Both the position numbers and the translations under genes were made by a program. A stretch of 41,505 bases of DNA from a virus: positions 1 to 41,505 of the IMG/VR virus record IMGVR_UViG_3300008259_002692. One strand, written 5' to 3'. Positions 24,820 through 33,610 of this stretch are shown in pieces. The notes under the pieces are model-generated. The model was not told the DNA's origin. It saw only the letters and a program-made list of their open reading frames with translations, and did not search any database. The first letter of the stretch is position 1. Every line of letters starts with the position of its first letter.

Positions 24820-25814
24820 CAGATAAGTGGGTTGGCATAACTGGATGCAATGGTGACATTGGTGGCCAAACAGTTCTTCGTTTCAAAGACCAGGGCTACA
24901 AGATCATTGGTTGTGATCGTAATACTAACCTAAGTCCTTGGATTCGTGAACACATTGATGTGACCATTCCTGGAGATTTTACTTCGGGTTTGTTTTCCAC
25001 AGCCGTTCAAAGCAAAGATGCCAAAGCAGTGATTCATATTGCTGGCACTAGCCTTGTTGGTCCTAGCATGCAGGATCCAGCAACCTACTACATGAATAAC
25101 GTAGGTAATACTGCCAGACTTATGAAGAATTTGGCAGACAAGGGCTGGACAAAGACTTTTGTATTTTCTAGTTCAGCGGCTACCTATGGTAATCCCATTG
25201 ATAGTAAAATGCTCACAGAAGAAAGCAACAAACTGCCTATCAGTCCCTATGGTCACAGTAAACTTATGGCCGAGCAGGTTATCCGAGACTGTGCTCGTGC
25301 CTATGGTTTTAAGGCTGTGGCATTGAGATATTTCAACGCATGTGGTGCCGACGCTCAGGTTCGTCATGGGCAAGTCAAACAGGCTACTCATGTAATTGCA
25401 CGATTGATGGAGAGTTTGATCTCAGGCGGTGTGTTTACGCTCAATGGCGAAGATTACAGCACCGCTGATGGCACTTGTGTCAGGGATTACCTACATGTAG
25501 AAGACATTGCCCGAGCACATGTTGATGCCACACTCATTGCATCAGACTTTGTAGAACCGTTTCAAGAATTTAATCTAGGTTCAGGTCGCGGCTACAGTAT
25601 TCGAGAAGTCATTGCTGAAGTTGAACGCATCACTGGTCGCACACTATTGATTCATACTGGCCCTAGACGTGCAGGAGATCCTGCAGTTTTAGTAGCAAGT
25701 CCTCAGAAGTTCAAAAACTGGGCAGGCTGGCAAGCAGAAAACAGTCGCTTAGAAAATATTGTTAGAACCAGTTGGGCTTGGTATAATAGCAAAACTTATC
25801 AACACTACGCATAA
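24816..25814 (+). CDS. galE: NAD-dependent UDP-sugar 4-epimerase (GalE-like)
   Basis: Extended short-chain dehydrogenase/reductase of 332 residues. The NAD motif GITGCNGDIGG is at the N terminus; SSSAATYG supplies the Ser and YGHSK the catalytic Tyr-x-x-x-Lys. RYFNACGAD, DGTCVRDYLHVEDIA, FNLGSGRGYSIREV and RRAGDPA are GalE hallmarks. It would interconvert UDP-glucose and UDP-galactose or a related sugar nucleotide, feeding the adjacent glycosyltransferase, whose stop it overlaps (ATGA). Confidence 0.88.
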   Translation: MTDKWVGITGCNGDIGGQTVLRFKDQGYKIIGCDRNTNLSPWIREHIDVTIPGDFTSGLFSTAVQSKDAKAVIHIAGTSLVGPSMQDPATYYMNNVGNTARLMKNLADKGWTKTFVFSSSAATYGNPIDSKMLTEESNKLPISPYGHSKLMAEQVIRDCARAYGFKAVALRYFNACGADAQVRHGQVKQATHVIARLMESLISGGVFTLNGEDYSTADGTCVRDYLHVEDIARAHVDATLIASDFVEPFQEFNLGSGRGYSIREVIAEVERITGRTLLIHTGPRRAGDPAVLVASPQKFKNWAGWQAENSRLENIVRTSWAWYNSKTYQHYA

Positions 25815-25817
25815 ACT

Positions 25818-26243
25818 ATGAAAGTGGGATTTACCTGTTCAACATTTGACCTTCTACATGCAGGTCATGTGGCCATGCTACAAGAAGCCAAAACACAATG
25901 TGACTATTTGATTGTTGGCTTGCAAAACGATCCAACACTTGACCGACCCAACAAGAACAGACCAGTGCAGAGTATTGTTGAAAGACAAATGCAACTCAAA
26001 GGCTCTAGGTATGTTGACGAAGTTTGGGTTTACAATACAGAAAAAGATCTAGAAGATCTATTGCTTACCTTGCCTATTGATGTTAGAATACTGGGCGTGG
26101 AATACGAAGGCAAAGAGTTTACTGGCAGAGAAATTTGCCATAAGCGAGGAATTGAACTTTACTTTAATGGTCGAGACCATAGTTTTAGTTCTAGCAGTCT
26201 AAGACGAAGAGTCTATGAATCTGAAGTGGAGAAAACAAAATGA
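25818..26243 (+). CDS. Cytidylyltransferase-family protein (TagD/RfaE-like)
   Basis: 141 residues with GFTCSTFDLLHAGHV, holding the HxGH nucleotide-binding motif, YLIVGLQNDPTLDR, and FSSSSLRRRV corresponding to the ISSTxxR motif. Length and motif order match glycerol-3-phosphate cytidylyltransferase and sugar-phosphate nucleotidyltransferases. It would activate a polyol or sugar phosphate to its CDP or ADP derivative. It follows galE by three bases; a related domain is fused to a cupin at 12650-13432. Confidence 0.8.
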   Translation: MKVGFTCSTFDLLHAGHVAMLQEAKTQCDYLIVGLQNDPTLDRPNKNRPVQSIVERQMQLKGSRYVDEVWVYNTEKDLEDLLLTLPIDVRILGVEYEGKEFTGREICHKRGIELYFNGRDHSFSSSSLRRRVYESEVEKTK

Positions 26244-26764
26244 AAATCACCGATCTAAAAGAAAACGCAGATATACAACAAATTGCCAGTCAATTAAAGT
26301 TTCTGCCTACACACAAAAAGGACTTGACCTATAGTCCGTTTAACGAGCCTATCAATCAGACCAACATTGACTCAATGCCAGCATTGAGTTTTGGCAAAAG
26401 CGGAGAACAGTTTCAATTAGAAACTGTAACTGAAGACGGCCATGAAACAGTCAAGGCAGTCAATGTTGGCGATGTCATTGTCAGCGGCCCTAGCAAAGAA
26501 AAATACAACATTGGACCAGAAGCCAAGTTGGCCAAGAACTATCCCATTGAAGCAGGCAATGGCCGTCTCAAGCCCGATATCAATGCAGTTAGAATGGTAG
26601 CAAAATACACAGGATCACAACCTGTTAGTTTTACAGCACCTTGGGGTTCACCAATGACACTGAAGCCTGGTGACTACCTAGTCCAGGAGCCTGGCACACA
26701 AGACCAGTTCTATAGAGTTGCTCGTTACGAATACGAGCAAACATACAATCCTCCCGGAGAATAA
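26240..26764 (+). CDS. PGDYG-type hypothetical protein, 174 aa
   Basis: The C-terminal region KPGDYLVQEPGTQDQFYRVARYEYEQTY resembles the small PGDYG domain (PGDYL...YRVA...F-x-x-TY), a fold of unknown function often found in phages and bacteria. A second, earlier segment VNVGDVIVSGPSKEKY is a diverged echo of the same pattern, suggesting an internal duplication. The ATG overlaps the previous stop (ATGA). It lies between sugar and redox genes; function unknown. Confidence 0.6.
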   Translation: MKITDLKENADIQQIASQLKFLPTHKKDLTYSPFNEPINQTNIDSMPALSFGKSGEQFQLETVTEDGHETVKAVNVGDVIVSGPSKEKYNIGPEAKLAKNYPIEAGNGRLKPDINAVRMVAKYTGSQPVSFTAPWGSPMTLKPGDYLVQEPGTQDQFYRVARYEYEQTYNPPGE

Positions 26765-26765
26765 A

Positions 26766-27002
26766 ATGAAAATTGAAATTTGGAGCAAGGACAATTGTCC
26801 TTACTGTGACATGGCCAAGAACTGGTTTCGCAGTAAGGGCATGGACTTTACAGAAAACAAAATTGGTCACAACGGTGTTACGAGAGAAATGCTGTTAGAA
26901 CGAATTCCTGGGGCCAGGACTGTTCCACAGATTTTCATTGATGAAACACTTATCGGTGGCTGGGACGACCTAAGGAAATCAGATTTTTTTGCTAGTCGCT
27001 GA
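26766..27002 (+). CDS. Glutaredoxin
   Basis: 78 residues with the dithiol active site CPYC (C11, C14), cis-Pro motif TVPQIFI and GGWDDL, the glutathione-binding GG-x-D segment: complete for a classical glutaredoxin. T4 has a comparable glutaredoxin/thioredoxin (NrdC) serving ribonucleotide reductase. Start at ATG 26766, just after the preceding stop; its own stop overlaps the next ATG. It may reduce ribonucleotide reductase or support the many Fe-S enzymes of this phage. Confidence 0.92.
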   Translation: MKIEIWSKDNCPYCDMAKNWFRSKGMDFTENKIGHNGVTREMLLERIPGARTVPQIFIDETLIGGWDDLRKSDFFASR

Positions 27003-27322
27003 TGTCAACAAAAAATCAAGTCTGGCACTCGGTAAAACTTGTTTCACCGTTGGCAAATCTAAGTGTGGTTCGTCGATGGTTGGTGGACAACTGTGGACGC
27101 CGTTGGACTGCTACTAATTTTCGTGGACAGCCATTGGACTGGCGATCCTTGGGCCAACTTACAAGAAGCAAAACTGGAGATCTGTATGCCCACATGGACT
27201 ACACTACCTTGATCCATTTTAAACATCGAGACGATATGATGTTTTTCTTGCTAGTTTGGCCAGCCGAAGTCTTGATTAAAGAGCAGAATGAGCGTATAAT
27301 AAACAATGGATCTGATAAATAG
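27002..27322 (+). CDS. WLxxN/FxLxW small-protein family, member F
   Basis: 106 residues. NLSVVRRWLVDNCGRRW gives the family helix and LIHFKHRDDMMFFLLVWP the signature, here followed by an extra 20-residue charged tail. It is 10 kb from the tandem set at 15050-16366. The start overlaps the glutaredoxin stop (TGATG). The late-type box GATAAATA overlaps its own last codons and stop. Function unknown. Confidence 0.65.
   Translation: MSTKNQVWHSVKLVSPLANLSVVRRWLVDNCGRRWTATNFRGQPLDWRSLGQLTRSKTGDLYAHMDYTTLIHFKHRDDMMFFLLVWPAEVLIKEQNERIINNGSDK
27314..27321 (+). promoter_or_regulatory. T4-late-type promoter box GATAAATA before folE
   Basis: The box overlaps the last codons and the TAG stop of the preceding gene. 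By T4 spacing +1 is 27327, giving a 56-base leader that starts in a hairpin and ends with AAGGAAGGA before ATG 27383. Unlike the other late-type boxes it does not predict a leaderless mRNA, and a metabolic gene is an unexpected late product, so confidence is modest. Confidence 0.4.
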
Positions 27323-27325
27323 GCC

Positions 27326-27343
27326 TGCTACACAAAGGTAGCA
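27326..27343 (+). promoter_or_regulatory. 5'-terminal leader hairpin before folE
   Basis: TGCTAC and GTAGCA form a six-base-pair stem with loop ACAAAG, located at the predicted 5' end of the folE transcript. Hairpins at mRNA 5' ends shield against RNase E and pyrophosphohydrolase. A similar hairpin, also with a GTAGC/GCTAC core, lies at 40533-40553. Confidence 0.5.
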
Positions 27344-27382
27344 ACATTTTCAAAAATCATATCCGCGTAAGGAAGGATAACT

Positions 27383-28066
27383 ATGTCATATAACAAAACT
27401 AAAACTGACCCCGAATTGGGTAAACTGGTTCATGAGCACCTGGTCAAGTGCGGAGTAGAAACTCCAACAGAACCCAACACCTTAGATCGCAAAGAAAAGA
27501 TTGATCTCATTGAAGGTCACTTTACCAAGATTATGCAGGCTCTTGGTCTAGATCTCAGCGATGACAGTCTCATTGAAACCCCCAAGCGTGTGGCCAAGAT
27601 GTATGTGAACGAAATCTTCTGGGGGCTTGACTACGATGCATTTCCCAAATGCACCACAGTTGACAACAAGATGAAATACGATGAAATGGTCATTGAACGC
27701 AACGTCAATGTGCAGAGTAACTGTGAACATCACTTTGTTGTGATTGATGGTGTGGCCACTGTGGCCTATATCCCCAAGCAAAAGGTTCTAGGTCTTAGCA
27801 AGATCAACCGCGTAGTTGAATACTTTGCCAAGCGTCCACAGATTCAAGAACGCCTTACCGAGCAGGTCTACCACGCACTACAGTTCATTCTAGAAACTGA
27901 CGACATTCCTGTGGTCATTGATGCTCAGCATTACTGTGTCAAAAGCCGTGGTGTCGAGGATGTTGGTTCATCTACAGTGACCAGCAAGATTGGCGGTGTA
28001 TTCAAGTCAGACCCTAGTGTGCGTTTAGAGTTCATGAACATTGTCAATGCTTGCAAGAGGGCATAA
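27383..28066 (+). CDS. folE: GTP cyclohydrolase I
   Basis: 227 residues. It turns GTP into 7,8-dihydroneopterin triphosphate, first step for folate and 7-deazaguanine synthesis. The active-site zinc motif SNCEHHF, the [14 protein letters not shown] segment and [16 protein letters not shown] are all intact, so it should be active. It has a leader with a strong ribosome site. With the TGT/DpdA-like enzyme, QueE and possible QueD in the window it most likely supplies 7-deazaguanine rather than folate. Confidence 0.95.
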   Translation: MSYNKTKTDPELGKLVHEHLVKCGVETPTEPNTLDRKEKIDLIEGHFTKIMQALGLDLSDDSLIETPKRVAKMYVNEIFWGLDYDAFPKCTTVDNKMKYDEMVIERNVNVQSNCEHHFVVIDGVATVAYIPKQKVLGLSKINRVVEYFAKRPQIQERLTEQVYHALQFILETDDIPVVIDAQHYCVKSRGVEDVGSSTVTSKIGGVFKSDPSVRLEFMNIVNACKRA

Positions 28067-28542
28067 TGGACGATGATCAAAAGAAACTTGACAGCGTTAA
28101 GTCACTAGAGTTTACATGGTCCAGTGATGGCGCTAACATGTCTTCGGGATTTATTGCACAGGAAATTGACATTGCCAATATCACTACCACAAACTATGGT
28201 GCCGCAGGCCCAGTTTACACCATTGATTCTGTTGGCACTGACACCATTGATTTAAGTGGCATTACCATTGGCGGTAGTAGCGGCGGCAATTTTTCATTTA
28301 CATCGTCTATGCCAACTAATTCTATCAGTGGTGTCAATGAAATCAATACCGCCAATGGTAAGAGAATTGACCTTGAAGAACTAGCAGACGTTGTTGAAAC
28401 TATTAAAAAGCGTTTGCTGATTCTTGCACCTAATTTTGAATTGCACGAAAAGTATCCCATGCTTAAAGAACTCTACGATGAGTATAAAGCATTGGAAAAA
28501 CTGTTAGGCGGACCTGATCGTAAACTTGACGAAGACCTATGA
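28066..28542 (+). CDS. Hypothetical protein, 158 aa, beta-rich N terminus and helical C terminus
   Basis: ATG 28066 overlaps the folE stop (TAATG). The first 100 residues are Gly/Ser/Thr-rich with repeated TID and GG turns, as in virion fibre or decoration proteins; the C-terminal part is a helix (ELADVVETIKKRLLILAP) followed by NFELHEKYPMLKELYDEYK. It may be a structural protein carried in a metabolic transcript, or a chaperone-like adaptor. No family recognised. Confidence 0.65.
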   Translation: MDDDQKKLDSVKSLEFTWSSDGANMSSGFIAQEIDIANITTTNYGAAGPVYTIDSVGTDTIDLSGITIGGSSGGNFSFTSSMPTNSISGVNEINTANGKRIDLEELADVVETIKKRLLILAPNFELHEKYPMLKELYDEYKALEKLLGGPDRKLDEDL

Positions 28543-29045
28543 GCGATAAACTATCATTGAGTTGGCAAGACATCCAACATTTAGCACAAGAGATTGCTAG
28601 ACAAATACAAACATCAGGCTGGCGTCCTGATCTTGTGATTGGTGTAGATCGAGGTGGTCTAGTTCCTTCTGTAATGTTGAGTCATTACTTGAACGTTCCG
28701 CATGCCAGTGTCAAGGTAAGTTTGCGTGACGGTGGAGAATGTGAAAGCCTAACATGGGCACCAGAAATGGTGTTAGATGGTAAAAACATTTTGTTGGTCG
28801 ACGATATCAACGACTCGGGTGCCACACAAGCATGGCTTAAAGAAGATTGGGCTAGTTCTGTTACTGGTGTAGATCACATGTTTACAGAAAATTTCTGGCA
28901 CGACGAAATACGCTGGGCAAGTCTTGTTGACAACGAAGCCAGCAATGAAACCAGCGACTTTGCTGGTATGTCAGTGAATAAACTTGAAAATGATGTTTGG
29001 ATTGATTTTCCTTGGGAAAGTTGGTGGAATAGGAGCACACTATGA
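28539..29045 (+). CDS. Purine-type phosphoribosyltransferase
   Basis: 168 residues with VIGVDRGGLVPS and NILLVDDINDSGAT, the PRPP-binding signature (DD-x-x-D-S-G) of type I phosphoribosyltransferases; sequence order is closest to xanthine-guanine/hypoxanthine enzymes. It would join a free purine base to PRPP. Near folE, guaC and a MazG-like gene, it fits control of the guanine nucleotide pool, or salvage of bases from host DNA. The ATG overlaps the previous stop. Confidence 0.8.
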   Translation: MSDKLSLSWQDIQHLAQEIARQIQTSGWRPDLVIGVDRGGLVPSVMLSHYLNVPHASVKVSLRDGGECESLTWAPEMVLDGKNILLVDDINDSGATQAWLKEDWASSVTGVDHMFTENFWHDEIRWASLVDNEASNETSDFAGMSVNKLENDVWIDFPWESWWNRSTL

Positions 29046-29644
29046 AAGTGGGATTTAGTTATGGTCGTTGTATTCGTGATATTGTCAAGGGTGACGTAGA
29101 TATCAATGATGTTGTGGTCATTGTGTCGGGCACCATGACTGACCGTAGTAGGCTTGATGCGCTGGTAGACGAATACCTTTATAGAGATGATTACCTTTAT
29201 GGCTTGGATCGAGAGCGTTGCCTTGCTGTTGCTGTTCAACTATGGGAATCAGGCAAGATTCATCAGCCCAGAGATTTTGGTCAATACCGTGGCAAGATCA
29301 TGGAAAACTGTGTATGGGCAGATCTATTTCCTTCGGGCGATACCGAACAGGATCCGATGGTGCAAGCCGCATGGCAAGAATATCGTGCCATGCTGGGCTT
29401 ATCCGGCAAGCGTCGAGATGTAGACAAAGATACTGCAAACGAGTGTATTGACTGTGGCGTTTGTATTCCTGAATGTCCTGTTGAGGCCATTGTTGATGAC
29501 AACACACTTGAAGATAAGTCCTGGGCCGAAATCAACCTGCGCTTGGCCAAGTCTTGGCCTGTTATTACTAAGCGCAAGCCTGAACTTGAATCTGCAGAAG
29601 AATTCAAGACTGTTAAAGATAAAAGGCATTTGTTAGAAGAATGA
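29042..29644 (+). CDS. Fusion of a phage-specific domain with a 4Fe-4S ferredoxin half
   Basis: Residues about 1-130 form a domain starting MKVGFSYGRCIRDIV with a helical YGLDRERCLAVAVQLWESG segment, which I do not assign. From about 137, ECIDCGVCIPECPVEAI gives a CxxCxxCxxxCP [4Fe-4S] motif, followed by an E-IN-LA-x-WPVIT region and tail as in the C-terminal half of the 7Fe ferredoxin FdxA. The N-terminal FdxA cluster is missing, so a single cluster is expected. It could pass electrons to the radical SAM enzymes or the 2OG-oxygenase-like neighbour; this is inference. Confidence 0.75.
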   Translation: MKVGFSYGRCIRDIVKGDVDINDVVVIVSGTMTDRSRLDALVDEYLYRDDYLYGLDRERCLAVAVQLWESGKIHQPRDFGQYRGKIMENCVWADLFPSGDTEQDPMVQAAWQEYRAMLGLSGKRRDVDKDTANECIDCGVCIPECPVEAIVDDNTLEDKSWAEINLRLAKSWPVITKRKPELESAEEFKTVKDKRHLLEE

Positions 29645-30408
29645 AAGTTGATTATAAAAAATTAGAACAACTAATTGATATTGCCAAATGCCCGCAATTG
29701 TCAGAAAAGTATGCGGGCATTGCCGCGTTGCCGTTGGCGTTGCCAAAGTTTGAGCCCGACTCTTGGTCAGACTTTTGGCATATCTGGAACGATGAAAAAG
29801 ATCGTGTATGGCGTAATCACATTGATCGTGGAGCATTAGGTAATACTAATCCTAGCCTTGAGCACACTCAATGGGACGGAATGAGCATTTACGAATTGCC
29901 TGAACTCTACAGTGAAGGTGCCTGGGGATCTAAGATCTGCCAACCAATGATTGATGCCAATCCTAATTTTATCAAGAACATCCTTGAGAAACTGCCGTTT
30001 GTTAAAATTAGATCCGTTAGATTTTGGAGTGCTCACAGAACTATACCATTGCACTACGACGGCAACATGCCTGCGAGTCTAGATGGCAAACTGAGATTTC
30101 CCACCGAAATCAGAATCATGCTTGACGATAAAAATCCCAAGGAAACGTTTTGGTTAGCCAGTGCCAGTGAGTTTGAACCTCACACTGATGTTGAAGAACA
30201 TCGACGTTTATACGTTAAACTTCCCAGTGACACTAATACCTTTGCTTGGAACAACGAGTCGTTTTTACATGCCGCTGACTTTGATCCAGCATATCGAAAA
30301 ATCTTAGTGGTCATTAAAGGCTGGATTGATGTTGCTCGACTGGAACCGCTTTTAGATTACAGTATTAGAAAGTATCCCGAATATATTTTAAAAGGACAAG
30401 CATGGTAA
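29641..30408 (+). CDS. Aspartyl/asparaginyl hydroxylase-like 2-oxoglutarate/Fe(II) oxygenase
   Basis: 255 residues. The Fe(II)-binding His-x-Asp is in TIPLHYDGN, the second His in ESFLHAADFDP and the 2-oxoglutarate-binding basic residue probably in YRKILVVIKG; strand content between them fits a double-stranded beta-helix. Such enzymes hydroxylate proteins or small molecules. The gene follows the ferredoxin fusion with an ATGA overlap, and precedes a UDP-sugar dehydrogenase-like gene. Substrate unknown. Confidence 0.65.
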   Translation: MKVDYKKLEQLIDIAKCPQLSEKYAGIAALPLALPKFEPDSWSDFWHIWNDEKDRVWRNHIDRGALGNTNPSLEHTQWDGMSIYELPELYSEGAWGSKICQPMIDANPNFIKNILEKLPFVKIRSVRFWSAHRTIPLHYDGNMPASLDGKLRFPTEIRIMLDDKNPKETFWLASASEFEPHTDVEEHRRLYVKLPSDTNTFAWNNESFLHAADFDPAYRKILVVIKGWIDVARLEPLLDYSIRKYPEYILKGQAW

Positions 30409-31178
30409 TCATCAAAGGTCGAGGGTTCGTTGGTAAGGCCACAGAAAAGTTTTTATCTTGGCACACTGAAGTAGATGATGTTGAGTTTGACGATCCTCCG
30501 TTGAACATTCACAGTGAACGATTTGATCAAGCCCAGTGGTGTGTAATTTGTGTTCCCAGTCCGTTGGGTAGCAACGGTCTCAATGACGACGAAATCGTAT
30601 TCAAAGCCATTCGCAATGCGGAACTGCACAAGTTTGCAGGAAACTATTTGGTTCGTAGCACACTGAGTCTAGAATCCATTGATAAACTAGAAAAAGTGTT
30701 GGGAGATAGGCTTGTTGTTTGGCCCGAATTTATTCGAGCCAATCATTGGGAAGAAGATGCTGTTAACCCCAAACTTATTGTGCTGGGAGGCTATCATGCC
30801 GCAACATTTGCAAAAACTTTTGATCTAATGCCTAGAACCACTGTGTTTACAGTATCAGCCAAAGAAGCCATGGCAATGAAGTTGGCCACCAATACTTTCC
30901 TTTCTATGAAAGTGGTCTTTGCCAACCAACTGCGAGAATTGTGTGAATCATATGATGTCAACTATGCCAATGTGGCTGGCGTGTTGCGTAGTGAACCTAG
31001 GCTAGGATCAACTCATTGGGACACACCAGGCCCAGATGGATCACGTGGTTTTGGTGGACATTGTTTTCCAAAAGACTCTACAACTTACAAAACAGAGTTG
31101 CAAAATAATGGAATTGATGCTACAATGTTAGAACAGATGTTGAACATTAACCGGAAACTGCGAGATGAAAAAAATTGA
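30402..31178 (+). CDS. Short UDP-glucose/GDP-mannose dehydrogenase-like protein lacking the C-terminal domain
   Basis: 258 residues instead of about 400. It keeps a Rossmann start (IKGRGFVGKA), CVPSPLG, WPEFIRANHW, the K-x-x-x-N catalytic helix region (MKLATNTFLSMK) and GFGGHCFPKDS with the catalytic Cys (C221). The UDP-binding C-terminal domain is absent, with no sign of a frame break before the stop. The NAD motif is non-canonical (GRGFVG). It may use a different, smaller substrate or be a partner of the full-length enzyme at 6999. The ATG overlaps the upstream stop. Confidence 0.75.
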   Translation: MVIIKGRGFVGKATEKFLSWHTEVDDVEFDDPPLNIHSERFDQAQWCVICVPSPLGSNGLNDDEIVFKAIRNAELHKFAGNYLVRSTLSLESIDKLEKVLGDRLVVWPEFIRANHWEEDAVNPKLIVLGGYHAATFAKTFDLMPRTTVFTVSAKEAMAMKLATNTFLSMKVVFANQLRELCESYDVNYANVAGVLRSEPRLGSTHWDTPGPDGSRGFGGHCFPKDSTTYKTELQNNGIDATMLEQMLNINRKLRDEKN

Positions 31179-31470
31179 TCCATGGAACAGTATTGTCAAA
31201 CAACTGGAAAAGGGCGGCAACGACATAGAAGTCAATCCCATTGAGCCGCAGTGGTTCTTTTACTACAATGATGGACATAGAACCATCATGGTAGATCACA
31301 AGGAAGCAGACTTAGGTGAAATTCTACAGATGTTTGAAGATTTTTGCAAGGGCTGTGGATTTGTATTTGATGGATTTGGAATCGTAGACGAAGATGGTAT
31401 TCCTGTAAATGGACTCAATCCTTTGGCAAAACTTGAATCAGGAAATCACGATGAAGATACAACTGGTTAG
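31165..31470 (+). CDS. Hypothetical protein, 101 aa
   Basis: An acidic protein with WFFYYNDGHRTIMVDHKEAD, a LGEILQMFEDFCKGCGFVFDGFG helix with a C-x-x-C pair, and a polar tail. No further metal ligands are evident for a zinc site. Overlaps the preceding gene by 14 bases and the following phosphoesterase by 20 bases. Not recognised. Confidence 0.65.
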   Translation: MKKIDPWNSIVKQLEKGGNDIEVNPIEPQWFFYYNDGHRTIMVDHKEADLGEILQMFEDFCKGCGFVFDGFGIVDEDGIPVNGLNPLAKLESGNHDEDTTG

Positions 31471-32311
31471 TGATCTGCACTTAGAATTCTCAGACATTAA
31501 CATTCGCAATGTTGGCGACACAAATGTCTTGATTCTTTCTGGCGACATTCTCATCGGTAGCGACTTACACGAACATCCTGAAATGGATTACAAGATGTAT
31601 AGCAATGCTAACCTGGCCGATCTTGGTCGGCGCCAAGCCACTGCTCTAAGATTTAGAGACTTTCTCCGGCGTGTGAGTTTTCAATTTCCGCATGTGATCT
31701 ATGTTGCAGGCAATCACGAATTCTATCATGGCAAGTTCTTTGAAACTGTAGAGCATATTCGCAGTGAATGTGCCAAGTTCAGCAATATTCACTTCCTTGA
31801 AAGAAACTCTGTTGAAATCAATGATGTTGTGTTTGTTGGCGGAACACTCTGGACAGATATGAACAAAGGTGATCCATTAACTCAACATTCTATCAGTGAG
31901 AAGATGAATGACTTTAGAGTTATTCGTAATGATCGTGCAGGTTATACACGACTGCGTCCTGCCCATGTCATGGAACGACACATGAGAACCAAAGAATACT
32001 TTGAGAATGTGTTGGATGATCTTCGCAAACAAGGTAGCACCAAAAAGGTTGTTGTTGTGGGTCATCATGCGCCTACATATCAAAGCATTGATGCTCGCTA
32101 TAAAAACGACTTCCATATGAACGGTGGCTATGCCAGTGACCTCAGTGAGTTTATTTTAGATCATCCAGAAATTGTGCTTTGGACACACGGTCATATGCAT
32201 CAACCCTTTGATTATCTAGTAGGAACTACTAGAGTAGTGTGCAATCCTCGCGGTTATGAATCGTGGGGTGAAGTGTCTGAGTGGAATCCTGAATTAGTAT
32301 TGGAAATTTAA
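31451..32311 (+). CDS. Calcineurin-like metallophosphoesterase
   Basis: 286 residues from ATG 31451. The dimetal phosphoesterase motifs are in order: SDLHLEF (D-x-H), SGDI (GD), AGNHEFY (GNHE), VVGHHAP (H) and THGHMHQP (GHxH). All metal ligands are present, so it should hydrolyse a phosphomono- or diester. Sequence does not fix the substrate; T4-like phages use related enzymes on nucleotides or nucleic-acid ends. It lies between a dehydrogenase block and GMP reductase. Confidence 0.88.
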   Translation: MKIQLVSDLHLEFSDINIRNVGDTNVLILSGDILIGSDLHEHPEMDYKMYSNANLADLGRRQATALRFRDFLRRVSFQFPHVIYVAGNHEFYHGKFFETVEHIRSECAKFSNIHFLERNSVEINDVVFVGGTLWTDMNKGDPLTQHSISEKMNDFRVIRNDRAGYTRLRPAHVMERHMRTKEYFENVLDDLRKQGSTKKVVVVGHHAPTYQSIDARYKNDFHMNGGYASDLSEFILDHPEIVLWTHGHMHQPFDYLVGTTRVVCNPRGYESWGEVSEWNPELVLEI

Positions 32312-32312
32312 A

Positions 32313-33332
32313 TTGCGTATTGAAGAAGATATCAAACTAGACTTTCGCGATGTGCTGATTCGCCCCAAGCGTAGCACATTGTCAAGTCGACGAGAAGTTG
32401 ATCTCAAACGTCGCTATCGTTTCAAATACAGTCAAACTGAATGGACTGGTGTTCCTGTCATGGCCAGTAACATGGACGGAGTTGGCACTATTGGTATGGC
32501 CGAGTCATTGCACGAACACGGGCTGTTTACTTGTCTAATTAAAAACTACGAGCCCGATGATTTACATGATATTGTGACTACCATTGGTGGCAAGTATTTT
32601 GCTGTCAGCACTGGAACCAGTAGAGAAGACTTTAGTAGACTTAGACAAATTCTAACAGCCTATCCTGAAATTCATTTTATCTGTGTTGACGTGGCCAATG
32701 GTTACAGCGAGCACTTTGGTGATTTTATTCATAGTGTTAGAGAAGCGTTTAGTTCTCACACTATCATTGCCGGCAACGTGGTCACGGCTGATATGACCCA
32801 AGAACTTATTTTACGAGGAGCCGACATTGTCAAAGTTGGAATCGGACCGGGATCGGTATGCACGACTCGGATACAAACTGGGGTTGGCTACCCGCAACTT
32901 TCTGCGATCATTGAATGCGCTGATGCGGCACATGGCCTCGGTGCCCATATCATTGCTGATGGCGGTTGCACTTGCCCAGGTGATGTGGCTAAAGCATTTG
33001 GAGCAGGCGCAGATTTTGTCATGCTCGGCGGAATGTTGGCTGGACATGATGAAGGTGGCGGTGAAGTAAAAGATGGCCGTGTTACATTTTACGGAATGAG
33101 CAGTGATACTGCCATGAACAAACACAACGGTGGTGTGGCACAATATCGTAGCAGTGAAGGCCGAACTGTGTCAATTCCTTATAGAGGGCCAGTTAATGGG
33201 ACTGTGCTGGATCTGCTTGGTGGCCTGCGTAGCACCTGCACCTATGTTGGTGCACCAACACTCAAGCAACTGCCTAAATGCACAACCTTTATCCGGGTGA
33301 ATCGACAAATCAACGATGTATTTTTAAAATGA
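32313..33332 (+). CDS. guaC: GMP reductase
   Basis: NADPH-dependent deamination of GMP to IMP. 339 residues; TIM-barrel of the IMPDH/GMPR family with [11 protein letters not shown], the catalytic loop [10 protein letters not shown] (C183, equivalent to Cys186 of E. coli GuaC), [19 protein letters not shown] and [11 protein letters not shown]. The absence of a CBS domain and the GCTCPGD sequence favour GMP reductase over IMP dehydrogenase. Start is TTG 32313. A phage GMP reductase is unusual and, with FolE and the phosphoribosyltransferase, points to redirecting guanine nucleotides. Confidence 0.9.
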   Translation: MRIEEDIKLDFRDVLIRPKRSTLSSRREVDLKRRYRFKYSQTEWTGVPVMASNMDGVGTIGMAESLHEHGLFTCLIKNYEPDDLHDIVTTIGGKYFAVSTGTSREDFSRLRQILTAYPEIHFICVDVANGYSEHFGDFIHSVREAFSSHTIIAGNVVTADMTQELILRGADIVKVGIGPGSVCTTRIQTGVGYPQLSAIIECADAAHGLGAHIIADGGCTCPGDVAKAFGAGADFVMLGGMLAGHDEGGGEVKDGRVTFYGMSSDTAMNKHNGGVAQYRSSEGRTVSIPYRGPVNGTVLDLLGGLRSTCTYVGAPTLKQLPKCTTFIRVNRQINDVFLK

Positions 33333-33610
33333 ACAACATGACACGAGAAGAAGAAATCCTAACGGTGCTACAGGAAGAATGTGCCGAAGTCAGCCAAATG
33401 GTCTGTAAGATCCGTAGGTTTGGCATTGACGAGACTCACCTCAAGGAAGGTGGATCTAACCGTGAACGCCTAACCGAAGAAGTAGGGGATTTACAAGCGG
33501 CGATAGATCTGTTAAAATTATACAATGTAGTTGATGGAAACGAAATTGAACTTGCCAAGCAACGCAAGTTTGAAAAGTTAAAAAGGTGGTCAAGAATCTA
33601 TGAAACTTAA
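33329..33610 (+). CDS. MazG-like nucleotide pyrophosphohydrolase
   Basis: 93 residues from ATG 33329, which overlaps the guaC stop. [19 protein letters not shown] and [17 protein letters not shown] carry the E-x-x-E...E-x-x-D metal ligands of the all-alpha NTP pyrophosphohydrolases. MazG-type enzymes remove aberrant or signalling nucleotides. Short single-domain forms like this are common in marine phages. It ends 11 bases inside the queE gene. Confidence 0.82.
   Translation: MNNMTREEEILTVLQEECAEVSQMVCKIRRFGIDETHLKEGGSNRERLTEEVGDLQAAIDLLKLYNVVDGNEIELAKQRKFEKLKRWSRIYET

Noticed and set aside
28090-28120. TTGACA with a possible -10 downstream
   Set aside because: The best hexamer at 17 bases is TTTACA, inside a coding region, with no gene start to serve.
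32313-33332. IMP dehydrogenase instead of GMP reductase
   Set aside because: No CBS domain, and the GCTCPGD segment and length match GMP reductase.
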